Notes: generated by a model not told the origin, from the letters alone. A DNA stretch of 64,000 nt from CAXXHQ01 sp963665265 (GCA_963665265.2 OY762224.2:3348001-3412000), one strand, 5' to 3'. Shown: positions 54,115-62,446, numbered from the stretch's first letter. Made by a program: numbers and translations.

Positions 54115-55782
54115 TTACGCCCAGGGCTTGCCGGCCTTGCGGGTTCCGCAAACGGAAACGTTCATCCCCATCGCGTCGGCCATCGTCGCTTTAGCGAACA
54201 TCGCCGCATCCGCCTCTTTGGCGCTCGAGGCGTAAACAACTTGAATGTGGTTCGATTTATGCTTTGCCATAAATTGATCGCGAGAGGTTCCGTAAAGAAC
54301 GGCGTTCATCATCGGCCACTGCGAGGTGGTCAAGCTCCAGCGGCGTTGCGTCTCTTCGGCGGGGAGTTCAATCGAGGCGCCTCGTCCAATGTCCATTTTG
54401 AGCTTTCCCTTCTCCACGTAGATTCTCGACCAGACGATCTCGCCGGGCTTGCAGACGCCCTTGATCGAACCGCCGCCAAGTCGAAAATACATCGCCGGTT
54501 GACGTTCGCTTGTCGCTCCCGCCCAACCTCCGGTCAAATGCGAAGGAGGAACCGAGCCGCTAATTTGGAAGACCCAAACAAATTCGTCCGTCGAACCGGA
54601 GGCGTCCCAATCGCCCCAACGCACGTCGTGCAATGTGGTTTCAACGGGTTGGCCCATCGCCTTGTGAATCCGATTCGTCATGAGGGCGTCGAGTCCGGCG
54701 CATTCATCCACTTCGTTAAAATGCGGAACGGGCGCGTCTTTGAATAGAATCCTTTTTCCGTCGCGACTTTTTACCGGCGGACGATCGGAATCGTTCAACG
54801 TTCCCTCGACGAGATCGCTAGCGGGCAAAAGATCCTTCAAGCCTTGTTGATATTGAATTCCGATCACGTCGCACCCGAAGTCGTCGGCAATGCGGACCGC
54901 GGCAACGTACATTTTGCATTGCTGTAGGATTTGAGAATCGGTTAGATCGGTCTCGTCGACCAAACCTACGTTAAATTTCATGCCGCGGCTTTCCATCCAA
55001 CGGCGCACCTCGCGCGCCTCGTCGTCGGCGACCTGAGTCGTTTCGTAATACAACGCCGATTGACTCAGACGTTCTTTATAGACGCCGACGGGATTGAGCA
55101 ACTCGTCTTGAATGATTGCGTTGTACATTCCCATGCACCCCTCGTCAAAAACGCCGAGGATCGCTTTCTTCACGGCAAGCTCTCTGGCTGCGGCTTCGCC
55201 GAGTTTTCGTTCGGCGGCGGGAATCGAAAGCTTTGAGAGAGGTCGGACATGCCGAAGCGAATGCTTGAGTTCGCCGTCAACGAGCCATTTATTTAACCCG
55301 GCGACGAACATCTTATCGGTGAAATCCTCGCTCCAAAGCGTCGAATACGGTCGCCCGGCTTTGGTCAACGACGCATTCAAATTGAGCATGCCGACTAATC
55401 CTGGCCAAGTTCCGGACCAATTGGCGACGGTAAGAATCGGCCCATGATGCGAGAGAAGTCCGGCGAGGACGTGATACGAGTATTGCCAAACGGCCTCGGC
55501 GACGATGAGTTTGGCGTTCGGATCGATATCGGCGAAGACTGCCATTCCCTCCTTTTGCGAGGCGATAAATCCGTGACCTGCTTCCGGATTAAAGGAGTGA
55601 GCGCGAACTAGTTCATAACCGGCGGCTTTCACTGCCGACGCCAAAGCAGCCTCCATTTCGAGTTGCTTCGGCCAACATTGCCGATTGGCCGAAATCCGCA
55701 TGTCGCCGCTCGCAATGAGGAGAATTTGTTTTTTCCCGACTTTGGCGGGTTGACGAAGCTCAGGAAGGGCATATTTTCCCAT
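54115..55782 (-). CDS. L-fucose isomerase-like sugar isomerase
   Basis: A 555-residue enzyme of the L-fucose/L-arabinose isomerase group, which interconverts an aldose and ketose (fucose to fuculose) with a metal ion. Recognised from overall size, an N-terminal KKQILLIASGDMRIS strand, DFGCDVIGIQYQQGLKDLLP and the C-terminal NHIQVVYASSAKEADAAMFA. The ATG at 55782 follows AGGATT. Fucose rather than arabinose or rhamnose is suggested by the FucU gene on the opposite side of the regulator. Substrate is inferred from context; related subfamilies act on other deoxy-sugars. Confidence 0.78.
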   Translation of the reverse strand: MGKYALPELRQPAKVGKKQILLIASGDMRISANRQCWPKQLEMEAALASAVKAAGYELVRAHSFNPEAGHGFIASQKEGMAVFADIDPNAKLIVAEAVWQYSYHVLAGLLSHHGPILTVANWSGTWPGLVGMLNLNASLTKAGRPYSTLWSEDFTDKMFVAGLNKWLVDGELKHSLRHVRPLSKLSIPAAERKLGEAAARELAVKKAILGVFDEGCMGMYNAIIQDELLNPVGVYKERLSQSALYYETTQVADDEAREVRRWMESRGMKFNVGLVDETDLTDSQILQQCKMYVAAVRIADDFGCDVIGIQYQQGLKDLLPASDLVEGTLNDSDRPPVKSRDGKRILFKDAPVPHFNEVDECAGLDALMTNRIHKAMGQPVETTLHDVRWGDWDASGSTDEFVWVFQISGSVPPSHLTGGWAGATSERQPAMYFRLGGGSIKGVCKPGEIVWSRIYVEKGKLKMDIGRGASIELPAEETQRRWSLTTSQWPMMNAVLYGTSRDQFMAKHKSNHIQVVYASSAKEADAAMFAKATMADAMGMNVSVCGTRKAGKPWA

Positions 55783-55839
55783 GGGAATAATCCTATTCAC
55801 TAAAAATAGAGGAGCGAGAAAACGCAAAGGCAAACACTT

Positions 55840-56751
55840 CTATTCGGAGCTCGCGTCGCCGTTTGAAGGCGAGCCGAACGTCCGCACGACTGTCCGAGAG
55901 AAGGTTCGCGGCGACATGCCATGCACTCGTTTAAATACTCGTGAAAAATGATAAGGATCGGTGAACCCAAGCGCTTGCGAAGCGTCGCCGACCGAAAGCT
56001 CCGCTTTGGCGAAGAGGTCCGCGGCGCAATCCATCTTCAACCGAACGAGGAATTGGTACGGACCTTCTTGAGCGAATCGCTGGAAAAGCCGCGATAAGTA
56101 AGCCGGGGCGATTTTACAAGCCTTTGCGACTTCTCGAATTCCTGCGAGACTTCGATAATTTTCTTCAATATAGCGGCGGGAACGACAATAGGTTTCAAAT
56201 GCGGTGGAGGCGGTCTCTTCAAACGATCGCGCATCGGCTTCAAGTCGCAAAGCGAGCAACCGAAGCAATAGAAGGCAATGTCGCCGAGCGACACGACGGG
56301 GATACGTTCCTGACTCCAAAAGCTGTTCGTACACATCGTGGACCCAACGAGTGCGAACGAGTTGTTGGGGCGACTTTGCGATTAACCCGCTACTTTTTGA
56401 TAGTTGCAATGCCGACGTTCCAGTAAAAGTGATGAAATACTTTACGAGACTTTTCGGACCGCGCGAACGTATTTGAAACGGAATGCCAGGCCCGTACGCA
56501 AAAACGCTTCCTGGCAAAAGACGGTATTGCTGACCGTTCATACTAAGTTCGCCTTCGCCTTCAGCGACGAATTCGATTGCGAAATACGGAAAGTTCTCGC
56601 GATCAATTTCATACGTCGGCGTACAACGTTCTTTTCCGCCGCACACGATGGCTAGTTCGACCTTCGGCGACGGAGTTAAATCAAGAAAGAAATACCTCCC
56701 GTCGTAAACTTGTTGTGAAATAAACGCCGGTTTTTCATTGCCATTCGACAT
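55840..56751 (-). CDS. AraC-family transcriptional regulator
   Basis: A 303-residue sugar-responsive regulator. The N-terminal cupin-like domain (residues 1-170, with FAIEFVAEGEGELSMNGQQY and VFAYGPGIPFQIRSRGPKS) binds the effector. The C-terminal AraC domain has two helix-turn-helix units (LAGIREVAKACKIAPAYLSR and SVGDASQALGFTDPYHFSR). It is first in the minus-strand operon and divergent from fucU across 386 nt, so it likely controls both operons in response to a deoxy-sugar. Confidence 0.93.
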   Translation of the reverse strand: MSNGNEKPAFISQQVYDGRYFFLDLTPSPKVELAIVCGGKERCTPTYEIDRENFPYFAIEFVAEGEGELSMNGQQYRLLPGSVFAYGPGIPFQIRSRGPKSLVKYFITFTGTSALQLSKSSGLIAKSPQQLVRTRWVHDVYEQLLESGTYPRRVARRHCLLLLRLLALRLEADARSFEETASTAFETYCRSRRYIEENYRSLAGIREVAKACKIAPAYLSRLFQRFAQEGPYQFLVRLKMDCAADLFAKAELSVGDASQALGFTDPYHFSRVFKRVHGMSPRTFSRTVVRTFGSPSNGDASSE

Positions 56752-57137
56752 ATGCCGGTTCTCTATCGAGTTTCATATTTACAAGGCCGAATTGATCGCC
56801 CAAAACGGCCGTAGACGCATCAAAAATATACAAAACATAAAAACAACCATGATTCTAATTCTAGCCGCCCCAAAATCTTTTTGAAAGGATTCTCCAGACT
56901 TTTTTGAATATTTATTGGATATAACGAAATATTTCACTAGTTCTAATGTTCGCAGTATTTTTTACGATCGGCCGTTCTCAAACAACCCAAACTTTCGAGA
57001 AAGGTCAATTATATCCATCCTTAGTCATATTGCGGCATTTTCAATTAATGGCCGTTAGCTATCCTAAAGGACGGATTATCGACGCCCACGCGGCACAGTA
57101 GAGATTCTTCATTTATATACAGGACCGACTATTCGCC
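56752..57137. promoter_or_regulatory. Divergent regulatory region of the fucose-type locus
   Basis: No gene. GGCCGT occurs at 56807-56812, 56970-56975 and 57050-57055, the first as palindromic ACGGCCGT. They could be AraC-type half sites. The middle part is AT-rich. Confidence 0.35.
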
Positions 57138-57569
57138 ATGCTGAAAGGCATTTCACCAAAGCTATCGCCGGAATTACTAACCACGCTTTACGTCATGGGA
57201 CACGGCGACGAAATCGTTTTAGCCGACGCACATTTTCCCGGCAGCAGCTTAGGGATCAAGGTTATACGCGCCGACGGGCTAGGCGTTCCCGAATTACTTG
57301 ACGCCATCTTACCTCTGTTTGAGCTGGATTCTTATGTGGACGATTCGCTGGTAATGATGGCCGCCGTTCCCGGGGACGAACTCGACTCGACAGTTGAAAA
57401 GCGGTATCGAGCGCCAATCGACCGCCATGCTCCAACGGCTCCTGCCATCACCCGGATCGATCGGTTCGCCTTTTACGATCGCGCCCAAAAGGCCTTTGCC
57501 GTCGTGATGACCGGCGAAACGTGCAAATACGGCAATATCCTTCTCAAAAAGGGAGTCACGCCGTCGTAG
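57138..57569 (+). CDS. fucU: L-fucose mutarotase (FucU/RbsD family)
   Basis: A 143-residue enzyme that interconverts the alpha and beta anomers of L-fucose, supplying the form used by the isomerase. Motifs: LKGISPKLSPELLTTLYVMGHGDEIVLADAHFP (His in GHGD, Asp in LADAHFP), VIRADGLGVPELL and the C-terminal FAFYDRAQKAFAVVMTGET with NILLKKG. FucU and RbsD are close relatives; the neighbouring fucose isomerase-like gene favours FucU. First gene of the plus-strand operon, with AGGA about 13 nt before the ATG. Confidence 0.9.
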   Translation: MLKGISPKLSPELLTTLYVMGHGDEIVLADAHFPGSSLGIKVIRADGLGVPELLDAILPLFELDSYVDDSLVMMAAVPGDELDSTVEKRYRAPIDRHAPTAPAITRIDRFAFYDRAQKAFAVVMTGETCKYGNILLKKGVTPS

Positions 57570-57627
57570 CCTCGTCGGAGCCTTTCATTTCAATCTCGAT
57601 TCCCAAAACCGCAAGAATACCGTTGAT

Positions 57628-58665
57628 ATGATTTTTCAGCGTTTTAAACCGCCTGCCGACGCAGTATATCCCGCCAAAGTCCCGCAAATTAAGCTTGCTT
57701 CGGGGGCACAAATGCCGTCGATCGGCCTCGGAACGTTCGGCTCCGATCATATTTCTCCTCAAACCGTAGCCAACGCCGTTTTCGAGGCCGCAACGGTCGG
57801 CTATCGCCACTTCGATTGCGCCGCCGTATACGGCAACGAAAAAGAAATTGGCGAAGCCCTTCGTAAAATCGTCAACTGCGGAATAGCCCGCGAAGAACTT
57901 TGGATCACCTCGAAGCTCTGGAACGACAAGCATGCCGGGGTCGACGTCATACCGGCCTTTGAAAAGTCGCTCGACGATCTCCAATTAGAATATCTTGATC
58001 TCTACCTCATCCATTGGCCGTTTCCGAATTTTCATCCGCCAGGATGTGACGTGCATTCGCGGAGCGCCGAAGCCAAGTCGTACATCCATGAAAACTACAT
58101 GAAGACGTGGCGTCAGTTGGAAAAGCTGGTCGAGAGAGGACTTGTCCGTCACATCGGAACGTCGAACATGACCGTGCCAAAGTTAAAGCTCCTTTTGCGC
58201 GACGCGACGGTAAAACCGGCGGCGAACGAAATGGAATTGCACCCGCACTTCCAACAGCCGGAGCTATTTGACTTCGTAGTGCGGAATGGGATCGCGCCGA
58301 TCGGCTATTGTCCGCTCGGCTCGCCGAATCGCCCCGACCGCGATCGAACGCCTGAAGACACAGTCGATATGGAAGACCCGGTAATCGTCGAGATCGCGAA
58401 GCGGCTTAGGATGCACCCTGCCGAGGTCTGCCTAAAATGGGCCGTGCAACGAGGCAACGCGGCAATTCCCTTCTCCGTCAAACGAAAAAACTTCCTCAGT
58501 AATTTGCGATGCGTGACGACTCCCCCGCTTAACGAATCGGAGATGGCCGCCATCGCGACAATTGATCGCGGTTGCCGGCTTATTAAGGGCCAAGTCTTTC
58601 TTTGGAAACAAAACCAGACCTGGGAGGCGCTTTGGGATACGGACGGCGAGATCACGACTCCGTAA
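57628..58665 (+). CDS. Aldo/keto reductase
   Basis: A 345-residue NAD(P)-dependent reductase. The catalytic tetrad is visible: Asp and Tyr in HFDCAAVYGNEKEIGEAL, Lys in ITSKLW, His in LIHWPFP. MPSIGLGTFG at the start and AIPFSVKRKNFLSNL for cofactor binding are also standard. In a fucose locus it could reduce lactaldehyde to propanediol or act on the sugar itself. Both are inferred. It lies 58 nt after fucU. Confidence 0.9.
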   Translation: MIFQRFKPPADAVYPAKVPQIKLASGAQMPSIGLGTFGSDHISPQTVANAVFEAATVGYRHFDCAAVYGNEKEIGEALRKIVNCGIAREELWITSKLWNDKHAGVDVIPAFEKSLDDLQLEYLDLYLIHWPFPNFHPPGCDVHSRSAEAKSYIHENYMKTWRQLEKLVERGLVRHIGTSNMTVPKLKLLLRDATVKPAANEMELHPHFQQPELFDFVVRNGIAPIGYCPLGSPNRPDRDRTPEDTVDMEDPVIVEIAKRLRMHPAEVCLKWAVQRGNAAIPFSVKRKNFLSNLRCVTTPPLNESEMAAIATIDRGCRLIKGQVFLWKQNQTWEALWDTDGEITTP

Positions 58666-58739
58666 CTGACGCAACTTGGCGACGAGCGTACCGACGATAC
58701 ACCAACGAATATTTGCGAAAACAAGGAGCGTAAAAGAAG

Positions 58740-59828
58740 ATGGCCGTTCCAAAGACGATGCAAGGAGCGATTCTGCCCGGCGACAGCACGTTGCAGCTTC
58801 GAGAGTATTGCGTGCCCCAACCGGGATATGGCGAAGTCCTAATCAAGATGAAGGCATCGACGATTTGCGGCTCTGACATCCGTTGCATTTACCACGAACA
58901 TCTCGGCAAAGGTCCTGAAGGCTATCAAGGCGTGATCGCCGGACATGAGCCATGCGGACAAATCGTGGTTGCTGGAACAGGTTGCCGACGCTTCGGCGAA
59001 GGGGATCGGGTTATCGTATATCATATTTCCGGTTGCGGAGTCTGCAACGATTGCCGCCGCGGTTACATGATTTCTTGCACGAGTGAAAAGTTTCGCCGCG
59101 CCTACGGTTGGCAACGCGACGGCGGAATGGCCGACTATTTGTTGGCCGAGGAAAAAGACCTCATTGCTTTGCCAGATCAACTGAGTTACGTGGACGGTGC
59201 GCAAGTCGCCTGCGGATTCGGCACTTCGTATGAGGGATTAGAAAAGATCGGCATAAGCGGAAACGACGCCGTACTCGTCACCGGTCTCGGCCCGGTCGGA
59301 CTGGCGTCGGCGATGCTCGCCCGAGCGATGGGAGCTCCATACATAATCGGCATCGACGTCATTGATGCGCGACTCAAACTCGCTAAAGAGCTTGGACTCT
59401 GCGACGAGGCGTTGCGATCCGGTCCCGACAACGTCGCCGAAGTTAAGAAATTGACCGGCGGAGCAGGGGTCGAGCGTGCCGTCGATTGCTCGGCCAACGC
59501 CGAGGCGCGAGCCACTGCTGTTCGCGCTACGAGAAAATGGGGACGAATCGTCTTTCTTGGCGAAGGCGGAAGCGTCTCTTTCAATCCGTCGCCCGACATG
59601 ATCCACGATCAAAAAACTTTATACGGTTCTTGGGTTACTTCCACATGGAAGACCGAAGAACTCGTCGAACGCCTCGTTCGCTGGAATCTCCATCCCGAAA
59701 AACTCGTCACGCATCGATTCGCGCTGTCCAATGCTGCTGAAGCGTACGCATTGGCAGCCTCGGGCAAGTGCGGAAAAGTCTCCGTTTGCTTCGACGAGGA
59801 GATTTGCGCCAAGCAAACGCCGACATAA
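58740..59828 (+). CDS. Zinc-dependent alcohol dehydrogenase
   Basis: A 362-residue medium-chain dehydrogenase. Catalytic zinc ligands are in STICGSDIRCIYH and AGHEPCGQIV; the structural zinc site is CGVCNDCRRGYMISC. The NAD-binding Rossmann motif is VLVTGLGPVGLASAMLA. Members of this type include L-threonine and sugar (sorbitol, galactitol, fucose-type) dehydrogenases. Together with the aldo/keto reductase it suggests an oxidative or lactaldehyde branch of deoxy-sugar use. AAGGAG precedes the ATG; 74 nt after the reductase. Confidence 0.92.
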   Translation: MAVPKTMQGAILPGDSTLQLREYCVPQPGYGEVLIKMKASTICGSDIRCIYHEHLGKGPEGYQGVIAGHEPCGQIVVAGTGCRRFGEGDRVIVYHISGCGVCNDCRRGYMISCTSEKFRRAYGWQRDGGMADYLLAEEKDLIALPDQLSYVDGAQVACGFGTSYEGLEKIGISGNDAVLVTGLGPVGLASAMLARAMGAPYIIGIDVIDARLKLAKELGLCDEALRSGPDNVAEVKKLTGGAGVERAVDCSANAEARATAVRATRKWGRIVFLGEGGSVSFNPSPDMIHDQKTLYGSWVTSTWKTEELVERLVRWNLHPEKLVTHRFALSNAAEAYALAASGKCGKVSVCFDEEICAKQTPT

Positions 59829-59888
59829 AATCGCTTCCACGTTTCGCATACGAAATAGACGATCAGCAGAATCGGAATAGCCTCAGAT

Positions 59889-60077
59889 TTGAGTATGAAT
59901 CCGAGGATTCGACTTGACGCGGAAACAAGCGAATCCGGCCCGACCGACGACATGCGAGTACTAACTTTAGGCGACGTCAGCGTGTATGCGACAGCCGTTC
60001 CTGAACCTTCGACGATCGCGTTTTTAACGGCGGGCTGCGTCGCTTGGGCGGCTTTCAGAAAACTTTTTCGTAGGTAA
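59889..60077 (+). pseudogene. Orphan PEP-CTERM tail (truncated gene remnant)
   Basis: A 62-codon frame from a TTG at 59889 that has almost only a sorting signal: TAVPEPSTIAFLTAGCVAWA and FRKLFRR. There is no signal peptide and an in-frame stop lies at 59856-59858, so no complete secreted protein can be made. It looks like the 3' remnant of a larger PEP-CTERM gene, unrelated to the nearby sugar genes. Confidence 0.6.
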
Positions 60078-60227
60078 CAGTTCGGCTTAACGAAGAGTAG
60101 CGGCAAAACTTGGCAGCTACTCCTCAATAACGCTCGATTCAGAAAATGGAACCTCCAATACCCCTGAATTGCCGGCTGATAAATGAATTCAGGTGGGAAT
60201 CCACAGGCAATCCTCATCAAAGGCGGA

Positions 60228-60255
60228 TTGACAATGCAATGGATCGGTCTACAAT
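60228..60255 (+). promoter_or_regulatory. Strong sigma-70-type promoter of candidate small RNA
   Basis: TTGACA (60228-60233), 16-nt spacer, TACAAT (60250-60255). Transcription would begin near 60262. Confidence 0.7.
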
Positions 60256-60261
60256 AAATTT

Positions 60262-60365
60262 CTGACGGGTTAATTCTATATTGCGTCGGTCACTGCCCCG
60301 ATCCGACGCGCAACCCGTCATGAATCGCCCTGTTAGGTCCCTGCCCCTCCTAACAGGGTTTTTTA
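60262..60365 (+). ncRNA. Candidate small RNA, about 100 nt
   Basis: Starts just after a near-consensus promoter and ends in a strong terminator. TGACGGGTT (60263-60271) pairs with AACCCGTCA (60312-60320), and inside that GCGTCGG (60283-60289) pairs with CCGACGC (60303-60309). This gives one long stem with a 13-nt loop (60290-60302). A short linker leads to the terminator CCCTGTTAGG (60328-60337) / CCTAACAGGG (60349-60358) plus six T's. No open frame of note lies inside. It does not look like 4.5S or tmRNA. Family unknown. Confidence 0.6.
60328..60364 (+). terminator. Terminator of candidate small RNA
   Basis: Perfect 10-bp stem CCCTGTTAGG (60328-60337) / CCTAACAGGG (60349-60358), 11-nt loop, then TTTTTT (60359-60364). 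It could also end read-through from the sugar operon. Confidence 0.9.
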
Positions 60366-60790
60366 TTTCTAATCTCTTCAAACCTTATATTGGCTGCGCC
60401 TTCCAGAATTGAACGCTGACGACCAATTCACCTACTGATTACGCGTTTGAGGCTCCAACGGCAGGGAGCCTACAATTGTCCACGCGGCGGGGGGAATTTT
60501 TGTAATTATCCGCATGGGCCGCGACAATTCTGTCGCAACTATCGCAACTGGCTTACGAATAATAAGTTGCGACATACTTTTCGAAAAAAAACAAAACTCG
60601 CTTAGGAAAAGTCGACATTTTTGTCGTAAGGCCGCAAGATCGCTAATCTAAATTATCGCACCTGCGAATCGTCTACAAAAAAATCCTTGAAAAAACGCGC
60701 AAGCGGAACGGCAATTTTTTCGGGGAAAATGACGCAAATCTCTAATTAAAGCAGGAAAGCGTTCTTGCACGCGAAGATTTTTCGGAATGT
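60366..60790. other. Long region upstream of the nifH promoter
   Basis: No gene supported. Includes AGGCTCC/GGAGCCT (60450-60456 and 60465-60471), a G-run near 60487-60494, and the GCGACA inverted repeats at 60521-60574. A-runs are frequent between 60580 and 60720. Confidence 0.5.
60521..60574 (+). promoter_or_regulatory. Inverted repeats upstream of nifH, possible activator sites
   Basis: GCGACA (60521-60526) pairs with TGTCGC (60531-60536). TGTCGCAACT (60531-60540) pairs perfectly with AGTTGCGACA (60565-60574). They lie about 240-295 nt before the predicted sigma-54 start, a distance at which enhancer-binding activators act. The canonical NifA site TGT-N10-ACA was not seen. Confidence 0.45.
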
Positions 60791-60806
60791 TGGCGCGGCG
60801 ATTGCA
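60791..60806 (+). promoter_or_regulatory. Sigma-54 (-24/-12) promoter of the nif operon
   Basis: TGGCGCG (60791-60797), 4-nt gap, TTGCA (60802-60806). This matches the consensus TGGCACG-N4-TTGCW apart from one base and has the required GG-to-GC spacing. Transcription would start near 60817, about 197 nt before nifH. Confidence 0.75.
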
Positions 60807-61013
60807 TTAGGAAATAAATCGTTCCGCTTGATCGCGGTCGCAACATACAACCCGCCTCGCCGATGATCGCCTCTTGGCAAACGACTTTCGCGGTCGTAAC
60901 TGAAATCGGCAACGATCGCAACAAAAGAAATCATCGACGCGTGGGCGTGGAACGGCGAACGACGTTAGGATCGCGGGAAGAAATCATACTATTTGACGCT
61001 GAGGTACTCTGCA

Positions 61014-61841
61014 ATGCGAAAAGTGGCTATTTACGGCAAAGGCGGCATCGGAAAATCGACCACCACTCAAAACACCGTCGCGGCGTTGGCCGAGGCGGGA
61101 AAAAAAGTGATGGTCGTAGGCTGCGATCCGAAGGCCGACTCAACGCGACTCCTAATGGGCGGCTTGGCGCAAAAGACGGTTCTTGACACGCTTCGCGAAG
61201 AGGGCGAAGACGTCGAACTTGAAGACATTTGTCGCGACGGATTCGGCAAGACTCGCTGCACCGAGTCGGGCGGTCCGGAGCCTGGCGTCGGCTGCGCCGG
61301 TCGCGGCATCATCACGTCGATCAATTTGCTCGAACAGCTCGGCGCCTATGACGAGGATAAGCACATCGACTACGTCTTTTACGACGTGTTGGGCGACGTC
61401 GTTTGCGGCGGATTCGCCATGCCGATCCGCGAAGGCAAGGCCGAGGAGATTTACATCGTTTGCTCCGGCGAGATGATGGCGATGTACGCGGCGAACAATA
61501 TTTGCAAAGGCATTCTGAAATATGCGCAGGCCGGAGGCGTTCGGCTCGGCGGCTTGATCTGCAATAGCCGTAAGTGCGACAACGAGCGCGAGATGATCGA
61601 AGAGCTCGCCCGCCGCATCGGCACTCAGATGATCCATTTCGTTCCTCGCGATAACGACGTTCAGCGGGCCGAAATCAATCGCAAAACGGTAATCGATTGG
61701 AACCCGAATTGCCCGCAGGCGGACGAATACCGCACGTTGGCGAAGAACATCGATGAAAACGAAATGTTCGTGATTCCGAAGCCGCTCCAAATCGAAGAGC
61801 TTGAAAGCTTGTTGATGGAATTCGGTTTGGCGATGGCCTAA
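61014..61841 (+). CDS. nifH: Nitrogenase iron protein
   Basis: A 275-residue ATP-dependent reductase that passes electrons to the NifDK protein. P-loop GKGGIGKSTTTQNTV, Fe-S ligands Cys94 (GVGCAGRGIITSINLLE) and Cys131 (DVVCGGFAMP), with Arg97 the site used for ADP-ribosylation in some bacteria. The sequence (TLREEGEDVELEDICRDGFG, LGAYDEDKH) resembles the anaerobe group (cluster III). The ATG at 61014 follows GAGG at 61001; the upstream start at 60993 lacks support. First gene of the nif operon behind a sigma-54 promoter. Confidence 0.96.
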   Translation: MRKVAIYGKGGIGKSTTTQNTVAALAEAGKKVMVVGCDPKADSTRLLMGGLAQKTVLDTLREEGEDVELEDICRDGFGKTRCTESGGPEPGVGCAGRGIITSINLLEQLGAYDEDKHIDYVFYDVLGDVVCGGFAMPIREGKAEEIYIVCSGEMMAMYAANNICKGILKYAQAGGVRLGGLICNSRKCDNEREMIEELARRIGTQMIHFVPRDNDVQRAEINRKTVIDWNPNCPQADEYRTLAKNIDENEMFVIPKPLQIEELESLLMEFGLAMA

Positions 61842-61855
61842 CACGGAGAGGAAAA

Positions 61856-61987
61856 CGGAGCGAACGGCGAAGGGCGATCGCTAGTTGAGAATGTTGAAGG
61901 CGGAACAAAACGTTCGGGATCGGGATTCCAGAAAAGGGGGAACTCCCGATGCCGTTCAACGGCGCCCGCTCTTCGCCGTTCGCTCCG
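61856..61987 (+). other. Long structured element between nifH and nifI1
   Basis: A 132-nt region closed by a perfect 17-bp stem, CGGAGCGAACGGCGAAG (61856-61872) / CTTCGCCGTTCGCTCCG (61971-61987). Inside, GTTGAAGGC (61893-61901) pairs with GCCGTTCAAC (61951-61960) with one bulge, and ATCGGGATTCC (61919-61929) pairs with GGAACTCCCGAT (61939-61950) with one bulge. It starts 14 nt after the nifH stop. Likely roles: protecting nifH mRNA 3' ends so that NifH outnumbers NifDK, partial termination, or a small palindromic mobile repeat. Confidence 0.7.
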
Positions 61988-62046
61988 AAAGAAAAGATAG
62001 TTAAACCCGTAAAAGCACACAGAGAATATTATTAAGGAACGCGCAG

Positions 62047-62394
62047 ATGATAATGATTCGAGCGATTATTCGTCCTGAGAAGTCCGACGAGGTGCTAGCC
62101 GCGCTGATGTACGCGGGCTTTCCGGCCGTGACGAAGATGGACGTTTACGGACGCGGCAAACAGCGAGGCATGAAAGTCGGCGAGGTCACCTACGACGAGT
62201 TGCCGAAAGAAATGCTTTTGACCGTGGTAAAAGACGCGGATAAGGAATTCGTGATTGAAACGATCATGAAGGCCGCGCGAACCGGCAGTAAGGGCGCGTA
62301 CGGCGACGGGAAGATTTTCGTCTCGCCGGTTGAAGAAGTTTACACGGTCAGCTCCGGCTCAAAGGAAGTCGACGCGGCGACCGTTCCGGCCTAA
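62047..62394 (+). CDS. nifI1: Nitrogenase regulatory PII-like protein 1
   Basis: A 115-residue GlnB/PII-like protein (NifI1). In methanogens and anaerobic bacteria NifI1 and NifI2 form a complex that shuts off nitrogenase when ammonium is present by binding NifDK, relieved by 2-oxoglutarate and ATP. PII features: MIRAIIRPEKSDEVLAALMY, T-loop region YGRGKQRGMKVGEVTYDELP, TGSKGAYGDGKIFVSPVEEVY. AAGGA lies eight bases before the ATG. Its position between nifH and nifD is diagnostic. Confidence 0.95.
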   Translation: MIMIRAIIRPEKSDEVLAALMYAGFPAVTKMDVYGRGKQRGMKVGEVTYDELPKEMLLTVVKDADKEFVIETIMKAARTGSKGAYGDGKIFVSPVEEVYTVSSGSKEVDAATVPA

Positions 62395-62446
62395 CGCGCG
62401 AGCGTTTTGAAGCCCCCTCGAATCGCACGCAGTAAAGGAACCACCC

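Noticed and set aside
53686..54747. Plus-strand frame of 353 codons
   Set aside because: Antisense to the symporter and isomerase genes; His/Arg/Gly-rich as expected of an antisense frame.
60262..60365. Known 4.5S, 6S or tmRNA at the small RNA site
   Set aside because: The signal recognition RNA tetraloop and tmRNA tag features are not present, and it is too short for typical 6S RNA.
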